From contig NZ_NPBY01000021.1 of assembly GCF_002272015.1 (NCBI RefSeq), forward strand, positions 62,001 to 126,000: a stretch of DNA of 64,000 nucleotides, given 5' to 3'. Under the pieces are notes generated by a model. That model did no database searches. It was not told the DNA's origin and worked only from the letters and a program-made list of their open reading frames with translations. This DNA comes from Paenibacillus campinasensis. GTDB taxonomy: Bacteria > Bacillota > Bacilli > Paenibacillales > Paenibacillaceae. Both the position numbers and the translations under genes were made by a program. Shown here piece by piece: positions 16,400-26,200 of the stretch; the first letter of the stretch is position 1, and the number at the start of each line of letters is the position of its first letter.

Positions 16400-17398
16400 A
16401 TGGGATTCTTTAGAAACCAGTTCGCCAATGTGGTGGAATGGGATGAATTTCGGGACGACATGATTTTTTGGAAGTGGAGCAATAAGGAAATTAAGAAGGG
16501 CAGCAAGCTTGTCATCCGGGCCGGACAGGACGCTGTGTTTGTGAATAATGGCAAAATCGAGGGCATTTTCAAGGATGAGGGCGTGTACAACATCGACTCG
16601 GAGATCATCCCGTTTCTGTCAACGTTAAAAGGCTTTAAATTCGGGTTCAACAGCGGCATGCGGGTCGAAGTGCTGTTCGTGAACACGAAGGAGTTCACCG
16701 TGCGCTGGGGCACGCAGAACCCGGTTCTGATCCCGACGCCGCAACTGCCAGGCGGCATGCCGATACGTGCCAACGGCACCTTCAATTTCAAAGTGAGCGA
16801 CTACGTCACGCTGATTGACAAGATCGCCGGCATCAAGAACAGCTATCTGGTCGAGGATGTGAAGATTCGCATCACGTCCGTGCTGGATCAGCTGCTTATG
16901 AAGTGGATCAGCCGGGAAGGCAAGGACATGTTCAACCTTCAGGCCAATGCGGACGATATCGCCCGAGGCATCCGCGATGATCTGGATATGCAGGTGATGG
17001 ACAACGGCATCTCCATTACAGGCTTCCAGGTGATGAGCTTCAATTACCCGAAGGAAATTCAGGATATGATTACGAAGACCGCATCGCATGAGATGATCGG
17101 CAACCTGCAGAAATACCAGCAGGTGAGCATGACCGACGGCATTGCTTCCGGCAAGGTTCAGGGCGGCGGCGCCGCCTCCGACATGGCAGGCATGATGATG
17201 GGCATGAATCTGGCGAATGAAATGATGAAGAATATGAACCAGAATGGCGGGTCATCGTCTTCCGGCTCGAATACACCGCAACCGCCGAGCGGCGGTGCAG
17301 CCTCCGGCGGCGGACAAAAGCCGAACTTCTGCCCGAACTGCGGGACGAAGAACGAAGGCGCCAACTTCTGTCCGAATTGTGGTCAGAAGCTGGGATAA
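16400..17398 (+). CDS. ydjI: SPFH-domain protein with zinc ribbon, YdjI-like
   Basis: A 332-residue protein of the YdjI/virion-core-like SPFH family. ATG 16400 is favoured over the in-frame ATG 16388, as GGGAG (16390-16394) lies 5 bases ahead and MGFFRNQFANVVEW is the usual start. The SPFH/band-7-like core spans ~residues 30-250 (KKGSKLVIRAGQDAVFVNNG, later KFGFNSGMRVEVLFVNTKEF). Then a Met-rich helix (MAGMMMGMNLANEMMKNM), a Ser/Gly/Pro linker and a C-terminal zinc ribbon with two CPNCG knuckles (FCPNCGTKNEGANFCPNCGQ). In B. subtilis YdjI localises PspA to the membrane. It is the last gene of the operon, followed by a terminator. Confidence 0.88.
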   Translation: MGFFRNQFANVVEWDEFRDDMIFWKWSNKEIKKGSKLVIRAGQDAVFVNNGKIEGIFKDEGVYNIDSEIIPFLSTLKGFKFGFNSGMRVEVLFVNTKEFTVRWGTQNPVLIPTPQLPGGMPIRANGTFNFKVSDYVTLIDKIAGIKNSYLVEDVKIRITSVLDQLLMKWISREGKDMFNLQANADDIARGIRDDLDMQVMDNGISITGFQVMSFNYPKEIQDMITKTASHEMIGNLQKYQQVSMTDGIASGKVQGGGAASDMAGMMMGMNLANEMMKNMNQNGGSSSSGSNTPQPPSGGAASGGGQKPNFCPNCGTKNEGANFCPNCGQKLG

Positions 17399-17463
17399 AG
17401 GTTAAAGACAGCAGAAGCGCGCTTGTCTGCAAGGACGAACGGACCCGCAAGACGGGGATGAAG

Positions 17464-17509
17464 CAGCCTGGATCGGGAGGAAATTATTCCGAACAGGCTG
17501 TTTCTTTTT
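17464..17509 (+). terminator. Terminator of the pspA-ydjGHI operon
   Basis: Stem CAGCCTG (17464-17470) with CAGGCTG (17494-17500), then TTTCTTTTT. Confidence 0.75.
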
Positions 17510-17607
17510 ATAACTTTTCAATGTATGCGCTTCAATTTCATGATATAATGCATCTAACCTTATCCTTAGAGATTCAAGGAAGAACCGGTCAGGAGTGTTG
17601 CTAGAAT

Positions 17608-17802
17608 ATGAGACGATATAACATATGGCGACCGATACTGCTCATTGCCATCGCGCTGCTAACGAACAATCTGGTGACGAATGTGTGTCTGTTGCTCGGC
17701 TTGGCGCAGAATACCGCGAGCGATATTGGCTTTATCGCGATGATCATTGCTGCCTTTGTCACATATGGCCGATTCACGAGCCAAAATCGAAAAAGAAAAT
17801 AA
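17608..17802 (+). CDS. Small two-helix membrane protein of unknown function
   Basis: A 64-residue protein with two hydrophobic stretches: PILLIAIALLTNNLVTNVCLL (helix 1, residues ~9-29) and SDIGFIAMIIAAFVTYG (helix 2, ~39-55), then a basic tail QNRKRK. I do not recognise a family. ATG 17608 is preceded by AGGAG (17590-17594) at a rather long 13-base spacing, and a TATAAT-like box lies at ~17543-17548, so it may have its own promoter. An AT-rich stem-loop with a T-run follows at 17851. It stands alone between the stress operon and the nucleoside transporter. Confidence 0.5.
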   Translation: MRRYNIWRPILLIAIALLTNNLVTNVCLLLGLAQNTASDIGFIAMIIAAFVTYGRFTSQNRKRK

Positions 17803-17850
17803 AATACGAGTTTCAACAGCTTGCACAGCTGGCTAAAACTGCTCGAACTT

Positions 17851-17896
17851 AACATTCATTTGACATATGTAAAGGGAAAATGAATGTTATTTTTTC
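17851..17896 (+). terminator. AT-rich stem-loop with T-run
   Basis: Perfect inverted repeat AACATTCATTT (17851-17861) and AAATGAATGTT (17878-17888), followed by ATTTTTTT. Likely terminator of the small membrane-protein gene. Confidence 0.6.
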
Positions 17897-18091
17897 CACG
17901 GAAAATAAGGCTCCGCCGACATACCACCCCTAATTTCACACCCGCTGTAATGCTTGTGTTACTTATTATTGTTGATCTATCAATGCATGTCCATTTCTGT
18001 AAACCTTTCATCCCCTTTCCAAGGAGGAATATTCCACTTAATTGTTTTACCGCGCTACAGAAGCAGCTGGTTGAAATGGGCTAAATTTTTG

Positions 18092-18120
18092 TTGAAAAGG
18101 GTCAGTTTTATTAATATATT
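18092..18120 (+). promoter_or_regulatory. Sigma-A promoter of the nucleoside transporter
   Basis: TTGAAA (18092-18097), 17-base spacer, TATATT (18115-18120), about 60 bp before the lipoprotein start. The 17889-18091 stretch before it contains no gene or clear structure that I can see. Confidence 0.65.
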
Positions 18121-18181
18121 GTTATAGTAAAGAGTCTGTAAAAATAGCAATCAGTATTATTCCTAGGAGGGTTATCCTGAA

Positions 18182-19303
18182 ATGAAAAAAGGGGTCATAT
18201 CATTAATAAGTCTGGCATTGTCTGTTACGATGCTGGCAGGCTGCGGTTCTTCGAATACAGGAACAGAGCCGAGCGGCAGCGGCAGTGCAGGCGAAGAGAC
18301 ACCGAAAGCAAACTTCAAAGTCGGAATGGTTACGGATGCGGGCACCATTGACGATAAATCCTTCAACCAAGGCACGTTCGAAGGGATTGTAAAGGCCAGC
18401 GAGGATTTTGGTCTGGAGCACAAATATCTGAAGCCGGGCGGCGAGACAGAAGCGGATTATACGAAAGAAATCACGAACCTGTATGATGCGGGCTTCAAGT
18501 TTATCGTAACACCGGGCTTCAAGTTCGAGACAGCGATCTTCAAGGCACAAGACAGATATACAGATGCCAAATTTGTACTGATTGACGGAGCGCCGAACTC
18601 CGGCGAGCCAGGAGCAGAGCCTGTGGTGAAGGAGAACACGGTATCCATCTTCTTCGCAGAGCATGAATCCGGCTTCCTTGCAGGTGTAGCTGCTGCCCTT
18701 CACGTGAAGGAAGGACAAGCTGGCTTCATCGGCGGATTGGAAATTCCACCAGTACAGAAGTTTAACTGGGGCTTCCAGCAAGGCGTGAATTACGCGAATG
18801 AGAATCTGGGCACGAATCTTGTCATCAACAAGGAGAACGTGGTGTATCAGGGCTCCTTTGACAACGTAGCGGCAGGTGGCCAACTGGCTGCCCAAATGTA
18901 TAACAACGGTGTGGACGTTATCTTTGCAGCTGCTGGCGGCGTAGGCGTCGGTGCAATTACCGAAGCGAAGAGCCGTGCGGAGCAAGGCGAAGACATCTGG
19001 ATCATCGGCGTTGACGTTGACCAATACAGCGACGGAATCTATGACGGGGACAAGTCGGTTGTTCTGACTTCCGCGGTGAAGAAAATCGACGCTGCAGCTT
19101 ACGATATGATCAAAGCTGAACTCGACGGAAACTTCCCTGGCGGACAAACGATCACATTGGATGCGAAGAGTGACGGTGTAGGCCTTCCGGAAGAGAACCC
19201 GAACCTGAGCGAGGAAGTGCTGAGCCAGGTGGACGAAGTATTTAACAAGATCAAGTCCGGCGAAGTGACCGTGAGTGCAGAACAAGGCGATCTGATCAAG
19301 TAA
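18182..19303 (+). CDS. nupN: BMP-family nucleoside-binding lipoprotein
   Basis: A 373-residue extracellular lipoprotein of the basic membrane protein family, the binding component of a nucleoside ABC importer. The lipobox is LAGC with Cys21 after a short signal peptide (SLISLALSVTMLAGC). A Gly/Ser spacer follows, then the binding fold starting FKVGMVTDAGTIDDKSFNQG, with FAEHESGFLAGVAAALH, FNWGFQQGVNYA and IFAAAGGVGVGAITEA. Start ATG 18182 behind AGGAGG. Downstream are the double ATPase and two permeases in the order of B. subtilis nupNOPQ (yufNOPQ), a guanosine transporter. A terminator-like hairpin between this gene and the ATPase may raise the lipoprotein level. Confidence 0.9.
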   Translation: MKKGVISLISLALSVTMLAGCGSSNTGTEPSGSGSAGEETPKANFKVGMVTDAGTIDDKSFNQGTFEGIVKASEDFGLEHKYLKPGGETEADYTKEITNLYDAGFKFIVTPGFKFETAIFKAQDRYTDAKFVLIDGAPNSGEPGAEPVVKENTVSIFFAEHESGFLAGVAAALHVKEGQAGFIGGLEIPPVQKFNWGFQQGVNYANENLGTNLVINKENVVYQGSFDNVAAGGQLAAQMYNNGVDVIFAAAGGVGVGAITEAKSRAEQGEDIWIIGVDVDQYSDGIYDGDKSVVLTSAVKKIDAAAYDMIKAELDGNFPGGQTITLDAKSDGVGLPEENPNLSEEVLSQVDEVFNKIKSGEVTVSAEQGDLIK

Positions 19304-19353
19304 GAGGAAGATCCCTTGGGGTGCTTCGACAGTAGAGAAAGACGTGTTTGCTA

Positions 19354-19385
19354 AGAAGAGACGGATGCCATCCGTCTTCTTTTTA
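19354..19385 (+). terminator. Intra-operon terminator or attenuator
   Basis: GACGGAT (19360-19366), 3-base loop, ATCCGTC (19370-19376), then TTCTTTTT. It lies between the lipoprotein gene and the ATPase gene of one transporter, so partial read-through is expected. Confidence 0.75.
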
Positions 19386-19441
19386 TGAGTAAGGCTCAAG
19401 TGAGGCATTTAATCCATAGAAAGTGAGGACCCTATAAGACC

Positions 19442-20971
19442 ATGGACTATGTTGTCGAGATGGTGGGCATCCGCAAGGAATTTCCGGGTATTGTGGCAAA
19501 TGACGACATTACACTCAGGCTGAAAAAGGGAGAAATCCACGCATTGCTTGGCGAGAACGGGGCCGGTAAGTCCACGCTCATGAGCATTTTGTTTGGCATG
19601 TATCAACCTGACCGTGGAACGATCAAGGTGAGTGGCAAAGAGGTGCGCATTACGAACCCGAACGTGGCGAGCAGGCTTGGCATCGGTATGGTGCATCAGC
19701 ATTTCAAGCTGGTAGAGCCGTTTACCGTGACCGAGAACATTATTCTCGGCAGCGAGACGCGCAGGCTTGGCTTTATGCTCGATGTAAGAACCGCTGCCAA
19801 GCGGGTCGAAGAGCTGTCCAAGAAATATGGGCTGAATGTGGATCCTTATGCGAAAATTGAGGATATTTCGGTGGGGATGCAGCAGCGTGTCGAGATTTTG
19901 AAGATGCTGTATCGCGATGCCGAGGTGCTGATTTTTGACGAGCCGACAGCTGTGCTGACACCTCAGGAAATTGAAGATTTGCAGAACATTATGAAGAACC
20001 TTGTCAAGGAAGGCAAGTCGATTATTCTGATTACGCACAAGCTGAAGGAGATCAAGGCGGTAGCGGATCGCTGCACCGTCATTCGCCGCGGCAAGACGAT
20101 CGGCACGGTCGATGTGGCGGAGACGAGCCGCGAGGAAATGGCGGAGATGATGGTCGGCCGCAGCATTTCCTTTAAAGTGGACAAGGTCGAGAGCAAGCCG
20201 GGTGAACCGGTGCTGGAGATTCAGTCCCTTACGGTCAAGAACAGCAAGAAGGTGGATGCGCTCAAAGCGTTCACGCTGGATGTGCGGGCAGGCGAAATCG
20301 TTGGCATCGCTGGTGTGGATGGGAACGGTCAGTCCGAATTGGTGGAGACGATAACCGGACTTATGAAGGCCGAGAGCGGAAGCATCCGCCTGAATGGTCA
20401 AGAGATTTCCGGATTGTCTGTGCGAGAGCGCAATGAGAGCGGAATCGGCCATATCCCTGAGGATCGGCAAAAGCGGGGGCTGGTGCTGGATTACACATTG
20501 GAGGAGAACATTATCCTTCAGGTGTATAACAAGCAGCCTTACTCGAAGCATGGAATTCTTCAGCCCGCTGTCATTCGCAAGCATGCGGAGCAGATTATCC
20601 AGAGCTTCGATGTCCGTTCAGGCACCGGCGCCAGGTCGGTTGTGCGCTCCATGTCCGGCGGCAATCAGCAGAAGGCCATTATTGGCCGCGAGGTCGAGCG
20701 CGATCCGGATCTGCTTATCGCGGTCCAGCCAACGCGGGGTCTTGATGTGGGTTCGATTGAATATATTCACAAGCGTCTCGTGGAGCAGCGTGATAAAGGA
20801 AAGGCCGTGCTGCTCGTTTCGCTTGAGCTTGATGAAGTGATGAACCTGTCGGATCGTATTGCGGTCATTAACAACGGCGAACTGGTAGGCATTGTGAACG
20901 CCTCCGAGACGAACGAGCAGGAGCTCGGGCTTATGATGGCCGGGATTCATAAGGAGGAGGGCACGTCATGA
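19442..20971 (+). CDS. nupO: Nucleoside ABC transporter ATPase (two ABC domains)
   Basis: A 509-residue cytoplasmic protein with two ABC domains, as in sugar/nucleoside importers of the RbsA/YufO type. Domain 1 (residues ~5-240) has Walker A GENGAGKST, a signature-like SVGMQQRVEIL and Walker B VLIFDEPTAVL. Domain 2 (~255-500) has a degenerate Walker A GVDGNGQSEL, signature SGGNQQKAIIGREV and Walker B LLIAVQPTRGLD; such degeneration is normal in the family. ATG 19442 has only a weak ribosome site (GTGAGG ~14 bases ahead), consistent with lower expression than the binding lipoprotein. The stop overlaps the start of the permease gene (ATGA). Confidence 0.92.
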   Translation: MDYVVEMVGIRKEFPGIVANDDITLRLKKGEIHALLGENGAGKSTLMSILFGMYQPDRGTIKVSGKEVRITNPNVASRLGIGMVHQHFKLVEPFTVTENIILGSETRRLGFMLDVRTAAKRVEELSKKYGLNVDPYAKIEDISVGMQQRVEILKMLYRDAEVLIFDEPTAVLTPQEIEDLQNIMKNLVKEGKSIILITHKLKEIKAVADRCTVIRRGKTIGTVDVAETSREEMAEMMVGRSISFKVDKVESKPGEPVLEIQSLTVKNSKKVDALKAFTLDVRAGEIVGIAGVDGNGQSELVETITGLMKAESGSIRLNGQEISGLSVRERNESGIGHIPEDRQKRGLVLDYTLEENIILQVYNKQPYSKHGILQPAVIRKHAEQIIQSFDVRSGTGARSVVRSMSGGNQQKAIIGREVERDPDLLIAVQPTRGLDVGSIEYIHKRLVEQRDKGKAVLLVSLELDEVMNLSDRIAVINNGELVGIVNASETNEQELGLMMAGIHKEEGTS

Positions 20972-22023
20972 ATAACAGTGTGAAATCGTTACTCGCCGTC
21001 CTCTTCGGACTGCTGGCGGGGGCCGTGCTGATGATGCTGACCGGACATAATCCGATTGAAGGCTACCAATATCTCGTTCAAGGTGGGTTGAAAAATCCGG
21101 AGCGGATCGGGAATACACTCGCGACCGCAACGCCGCTCATTCTGACGGGACTGTCTGTCGCTTTTGCATTCCGCACCGGGTTGTTTAATATCGGAGCGGC
21201 TGGACAGATGCTGGTTGGTGGCTTCTGCGCGACAGCGGTCGGTCTGTCACTGGATCTTCCGCGCGGTATGCTGCTGCCGCTGATGGTGCTGGCCGGATTT
21301 ATCGGCGGCGCGCTGTGGGCGGTCGTCCCCGGCTTCTTGAAGGCACGTTATAATGTGCACGAAGTGGTATCGACCATTATGATGAACTGGATTGCCTACT
21401 GGACGGTTTACTATGTGATCCCGGCGTATTTCAAAGGGGACAGCGTGGAGACAGAGTCGCGGCAGCTTCCGGCTAATGCGATGCTCCGCGAGTCATGGCT
21501 TAGCGATATGTTCCAGGGCTCTTACATCAATCTTGGATTCTTCATTGCCGTGCTAACGGTCATCATCGTGGCTTTCCTGATCAATAAAACAACGCTGGGC
21601 TACGAGCTGAAGGCGGTGGGCTTCAACCGCCACGCTTCCGAATATGCCGGCATTGGCGTGAACCGCAGCATCGTGCTGTCGATGTTTATCGCTGGCGGCA
21701 TCGCGGGTCTTGCCGGGGTTGCCCAGTATACGGGCAATGCTTCCAGCATTCAGATCGGGATTCTGCCAAGCCAGGGCTTCGACGGCATCGCGGTTGCGCT
21801 TCTCGGTGCCAACGCGCCGCTTGGCGTACTGGCTTCGGCCCTGTTCTTCGGACTGCTGTATTCCGGAAGAGGGTTCATGAACGCGATGACCGACATTCCG
21901 CCGGAAATTGCGGATACAATTATCGCCATCATTATCTATTTTGCGGCGACAAGCATACTGATTGAGCGTTTGATCCGAAAGTTGCGGCTGCGCCGTTCGG
22001 CAAACAAAAAGCAGGAGGACTGA
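20968..22023 (+). CDS. nupP: Nucleoside ABC transporter permease
   Basis: A 351-residue inner-membrane permease of the BPD_transp_2 family (8-10 helices). ATG 20968 overlaps the ATPase stop, with AAGGAGGAGG ahead. Family marks are TPLILTGLSVAFAFRTGLFNIG, NVHEVVSTIMMNWIA and the conserved LGYELKAVGFNRHASEYAGI followed by FIAGGIAGLAGVAQ. It pairs with the next gene to form the heterodimeric channel of the nupNOPQ-like nucleoside importer. C-terminus is basic (RLIRKLRLRRSANKKQ), facing the cytoplasm. Confidence 0.92.
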   Translation: MNNSVKSLLAVLFGLLAGAVLMMLTGHNPIEGYQYLVQGGLKNPERIGNTLATATPLILTGLSVAFAFRTGLFNIGAAGQMLVGGFCATAVGLSLDLPRGMLLPLMVLAGFIGGALWAVVPGFLKARYNVHEVVSTIMMNWIAYWTVYYVIPAYFKGDSVETESRQLPANAMLRESWLSDMFQGSYINLGFFIAVLTVIIVAFLINKTTLGYELKAVGFNRHASEYAGIGVNRSIVLSMFIAGGIAGLAGVAQYTGNASSIQIGILPSQGFDGIAVALLGANAPLGVLASALFFGLLYSGRGFMNAMTDIPPEIADTIIAIIIYFAATSILIERLIRKLRLRRSANKKQED

Positions 22024-22027
22024 GAAC

Positions 22028-22981
22028 ATGTGGACAACGATTGAACAGATATTCCCGTATGCCATCGTTTTCACGATTCCGCTTTTGATTACCGCCTTGG
22101 GCGCGCTGTTCAGTGAGCGAAGCGGGGTTGTGAACATCGGTCTGGACGGGCTGATGATTGTCGGTTCCTTTATCGGAGCTTTTGTAGTATCCAAGCTTCA
22201 GGAGCAATATTTGGGATCCTGGTGGGTGCTGTGGGTCGGTCTTCTGGCCGCGGCTGCAGCGAGCGCCTTGTTCTCCCTGCTGCATGCTTTTGCAAGCATT
22301 AACCTGAATGCCAACCAGATTATAAGCGGTACGGCAATTAATATGATCGCTGGCGCACTAACGATCTTCCTCGCCCGCAACATTACGGGCAGCGGAAATA
22401 TCCGGGTGACCAGCGGGTTCAAGTCATTTGATTTTCCGGTATTGTCAAAGATCCCGGTCATCGGGGATCTGTTCTTTACCCGAATGTATCCGACGACCTT
22501 GTTTATTATTGCGCTGCTCTTGATCAGCACGTTTATGCTCTATAAGACGCCATTCGGGCTGCGCCTGCGCTCCTGCGGTGAGCATCCGCATGCGGCGGAG
22601 GCCGCGGGCATCCGGGTGAGAAGAGTCCGTTATGTGGGCGTCCTCATTTCCGGTGCGTTCTCGGGTCTTGGCGGAGCGGCAATTCTGCTCACCTATTCCG
22701 GTGAGTTCAACGGCAATGTAGCCGGTCTTGGCTTCCTGGCGCTGGCTTCCTTGATCTTTGGCCAGTGGAAGCCGCTCGGAATTCTGGCAGCAACCTTCTT
22801 CTTCGGCTTTGCAAGCACGATTGCCAACGTATCGCAGGTCATTCCGTCGCTTGCGGTCATTCCGCCGGTGCTGCTGAAGATTTTCCCTTATGTCGTGACC
22901 TTGATCGCGCTTGTTATATTCTCGAAGTCTTCGCATGCACCAAGAGCGGTTGGGGAGCCGTTTGATTCCGGCAAACGATAA
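22028..22981 (+). CDS. nupQ: Nucleoside ABC transporter permease
   Basis: A 317-residue BPD_transp_2 permease, partner of the previous gene. ATG 22028 follows the stop by 4 bp, with CAGGAGGAC as ribosome site. Conserved elements are TALGALFSERSGVVNIGLDGLM, NANQIISGTAINMIAGALT and FGLRLRSCGEHPHAAEAAGI, then ISGAFSGLGGAAILL. The operon ends here with a strong terminator 70-120 bp further. Substrate is inferred as nucleosides from similarity to the guanosine transporter NupNOPQ. Confidence 0.92.
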   Translation: MWTTIEQIFPYAIVFTIPLLITALGALFSERSGVVNIGLDGLMIVGSFIGAFVVSKLQEQYLGSWWVLWVGLLAAAAASALFSLLHAFASINLNANQIISGTAINMIAGALTIFLARNITGSGNIRVTSGFKSFDFPVLSKIPVIGDLFFTRMYPTTLFIIALLLISTFMLYKTPFGLRLRSCGEHPHAAEAAGIRVRRVRYVGVLISGAFSGLGGAAILLTYSGEFNGNVAGLGFLALASLIFGQWKPLGILAATFFFGFASTIANVSQVIPSLAVIPPVLLKIFPYVVTLIALVIFSKSSHAPRAVGEPFDSGKR

Positions 22982-23049
22982 GATTCATAGCATGATAGAT
23001 AGGGATGTGCTGATCTGAGATAGAGATCGCGCTCTCCTTCACATGACAG

Positions 23050-23104
23050 CCTCTGAGTGGTCAGTCCCGTAAGATCGGGCTCTGATCTGCTCAGAGGTTT
23101 TTTT
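23050..23104 (+). terminator. Terminator of the nucleoside transporter operon
   Basis: CCTCTGAG (23050-23057) pairs with CTCAGAGG (23090-23097), followed by seven T; the loop has an inner stem (CCCGTAAGATCGGG). Confidence 0.9.
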
Positions 23105-23200
23105 ACATAAAACCCCCTTTGGATTAGCTCTCTCAAAACAATTCTGGTATATATAGTTAATGAGTGCAGAATTTAATAGAAAAGGAGAGTGAAAGTTAAG

Positions 23201-26200
23201 ATGTTGTCGGGGTTGCATAGGTGCAAACAGCTAGGAAGTGTGTTTCTTGCCATCATGTTGGTTGTCACGATGATTCTTCCTTCCGGCTTTGTCCGGCTTG
23301 CGGAGGCTTCTCCGAGCAATGACCAGGTTGTGATCAGCCAGGTCTATGGCGGGGGTGGCAACAGTGGCGCGGTGTATACGCATGATTTTATCGAGCTCTA
23401 TAATCCTACGAACTCCTATGTTGACCTTGCAGGCTGGAAGGTGCGCTATGCTAGTGCAACGGGCACGTTCAACAACGTGACGGAGCTGAGCGGCAGACTC
23501 GGACCTCACCAGTATTATTTAATTCAGCAGAGAGGGGGACAATCAGGGAACGGGAATGCTTTACCGGCAGCTGATCTGACCGGAAACATCGATCTGAGCG
23601 GGACGAATGGCAAGGTCGATTTGGTGGATGCCACTGGGGCGGTCGTTGATTTTGTAGGGTATGGCAGTACGGCATCGGCAGCCGAGGGTCAGCCGACGCG
23701 TTCGCTGTCAAATGCAACCGCAGCCATCCGCAAGGAGATGCCTGGAGGTCCGGCAGGCAATCGGGGGCTGGATACGGATAACAATGCGAATGATTTCACC
23801 GTCACAGCGCCGGATCCGCGCAATACGGCCTTCACAGGCGCTCCGGAGCAACCGGGGAATCAGCTTGGGGAAGTAACGGCCGCGCCGGAGCCGAATGCTT
23901 GGCCTGCCGGAACGGCCATTACGCTGGCGCCGCCTGTCGTCGGGGCTTCCGTCTATGCGGACGTGTACGCTTCGGGCACGAACAACGGTTCAGGGTTTCG
24001 TCTGATCGATGGGCCGATTGAACTGCAGGAGCCGATTCGTATCGAAGCCTATGCTGCCATGGAAGGCCTTGATAACGGACCGACCGTTTCGTTTGTGTAT
24101 GATATTTTGTCTCCGGTTCCGGTAGCCGAAGCCCGCACGAAGGAACGATCGGAGCATGCATGGACTGAAGGAATCATTACGCATATTGAGGGCAGAGAGA
24201 TTTACATTCAGGATGATACGGCCGGCATCGTGCTCTATGACTATCCGCTGGATGCGAGCGTGGGCGATAGGGTCAGTGCGGCCGGTGTCATGGATATCTA
24301 CAACAACCTTCAGGAGCTGAAGCCGCATCCGCTGCTGCCTTATGAGGTGACGGAGAGGAATGCGGGTGTGCCGCAGCCGATCCGCATCAGCGGAGCTGAT
24401 CTGGCACCGGATCAAGGGGAGGCATACGAAGCAAGGCTTGTCTATATGGAGGATGTGGCTATTACGGCCCAGAATCGGCCGGGCGAGTATACGGCGGTTC
24501 AGGATGGCCATGAATTTATCATTTACTCAAGCCTGCCAAAGCTTGAAGTCGGCAAAGTGTTCAGCCGCGTTACCGGCGTAGTCAAGCAGTACAGAGATAT
24601 CTATGAGCTGATTCCGCTGAATGAGGCTTCCCTGGTGGAGGAGCGGCTGTCCGTCATCGCCAGCCCAGGCCCGGGGCCGATCGTGCCGGGAGAAAAGGTG
24701 ACCTTGACGACGCCTGCCGAAGGGGGCAGCATCTATTACACGACGGACGGCACGGAACCTACGGTATCCAGTGCGTTGTACAGCACCCCGATCCCGATTG
24801 ACCGGGATATCACGATCAAAGCGATTGTGGTTGCGGGTGGGGAGCAGAGCCGGGTATTTGCGTTTGACTACCGGGCCGCCCTGCAGCCGCGGATCGGAGA
24901 TATCCAGGGTGAGACGCACGTTTCACCATACAACGGACAGACGGTTCAAGACATTGAGGGGGTCGTAACTCAGTACGGATATACGTTTTCTAACGGCAAT
25001 GATAAAGGTTTCTATATTCAGGACCCTGAGCCGGATGACAATCCGAGAACATCGGATGCCATATTCGTCTACGCTCCGAATGCCACGTTGCCGGATATCG
25101 GCGAGACCGTGTCCGTGACGGGCAGAGTCTCGGAATATAACGAGGGCAGTGCCAGCAATCTGACCACCACGCAGATCGAGCTTCAACGCTACGAGCGTCT
25201 GGGGCCGGCTGACGCGCTGCCGGAGCCGGTTACGCTGGGCAAGGAAGGGCTGCCGCTCCAGGCAGCAATCATTGATAATGACAGCTTCGCTGAATTCGAT
25301 CCGGAGGAAGACGCGATCGACTTCTATGAGTCGCTGGAGGGCATGCGGGTTCGACTGCCGCAGCCGACAATTATTAGTCCTTACTGGACCAGCGCCGGAA
25401 CGTATAACATTCCGGTTCGCGTGGAGAACGATGTGGAGGATGTACTGACGCCGCCGGGCGGGCTTGTGCTGAAGGAACAAGGCAATCTCAACCCGCAGCG
25501 CCTGTTGATTGCGTACGGGAATCCGGGCGAGGAAGTCGGTACAGGGGACGTGTTCACCGAGGATGTGATCGGTGTCATCGGATACAACAGCGGCAACTTC
25601 AAGGTGATTCCGCCCAAGGACGGTTTGCCGAGCCTGATCAGCAGCCCGTTCGAGCAGGAAGTATCCACGATCCGGGCCGGCGAGGATCAGTTGACGGTGG
25701 CGACGTACAATATTGAGAATTTCTATCCGGGTGTCGGTGCTGCCAAGATCAACAAGCTGGCCGAATCGATTGCAGACCATCTGAAATCCCCGGATATTAT
25801 TGGCCTGGTCGAAGTGCAGGACAATAACGGCGAGCGCAATGACGGCACGACCGCTGCAGATCACAGCTATCAGGTTCTCGTCGATGCCATTGAAGCAGCC
25901 GGGGGACCTGTATACAGCTATACCGATGTCGAGCCGGTGAACAACAGCGACGGCGGCGCGCCGGGAGCGAATATCCGGGTAGGGTTCCTCTATAATCCGG
26001 AGCGGGTGAAGCTGGCGGATAGCGTGCATCAGCGCAAGGGCTCGTCCACCGAAGCGACGCAGTATGATGCGTCCGTGGATCAGCTTACCTACAATCCGGG
26101 CCGGATCGATCCGCTGAACCCGGCGTTTGCATCCTCCCGCAAGCCGCTGGCGGCCCAGTTCGAATTCCGGGGCGAGAAGGTGATTGTGATTGTCAATCAC

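Noticed and set aside
17884..18084. 66-codon plus-strand frame before the BMP lipoprotein gene
   Set aside because: No ribosome site, begins within the T-run of a terminator, and the product has no recognisable feature.
24923..26200. Long minus-strand open frame inside the surface nuclease gene
   Set aside because: It is a shadow of a GC-rich gene with clear domain motifs on the plus strand; no family features in the antisense product.
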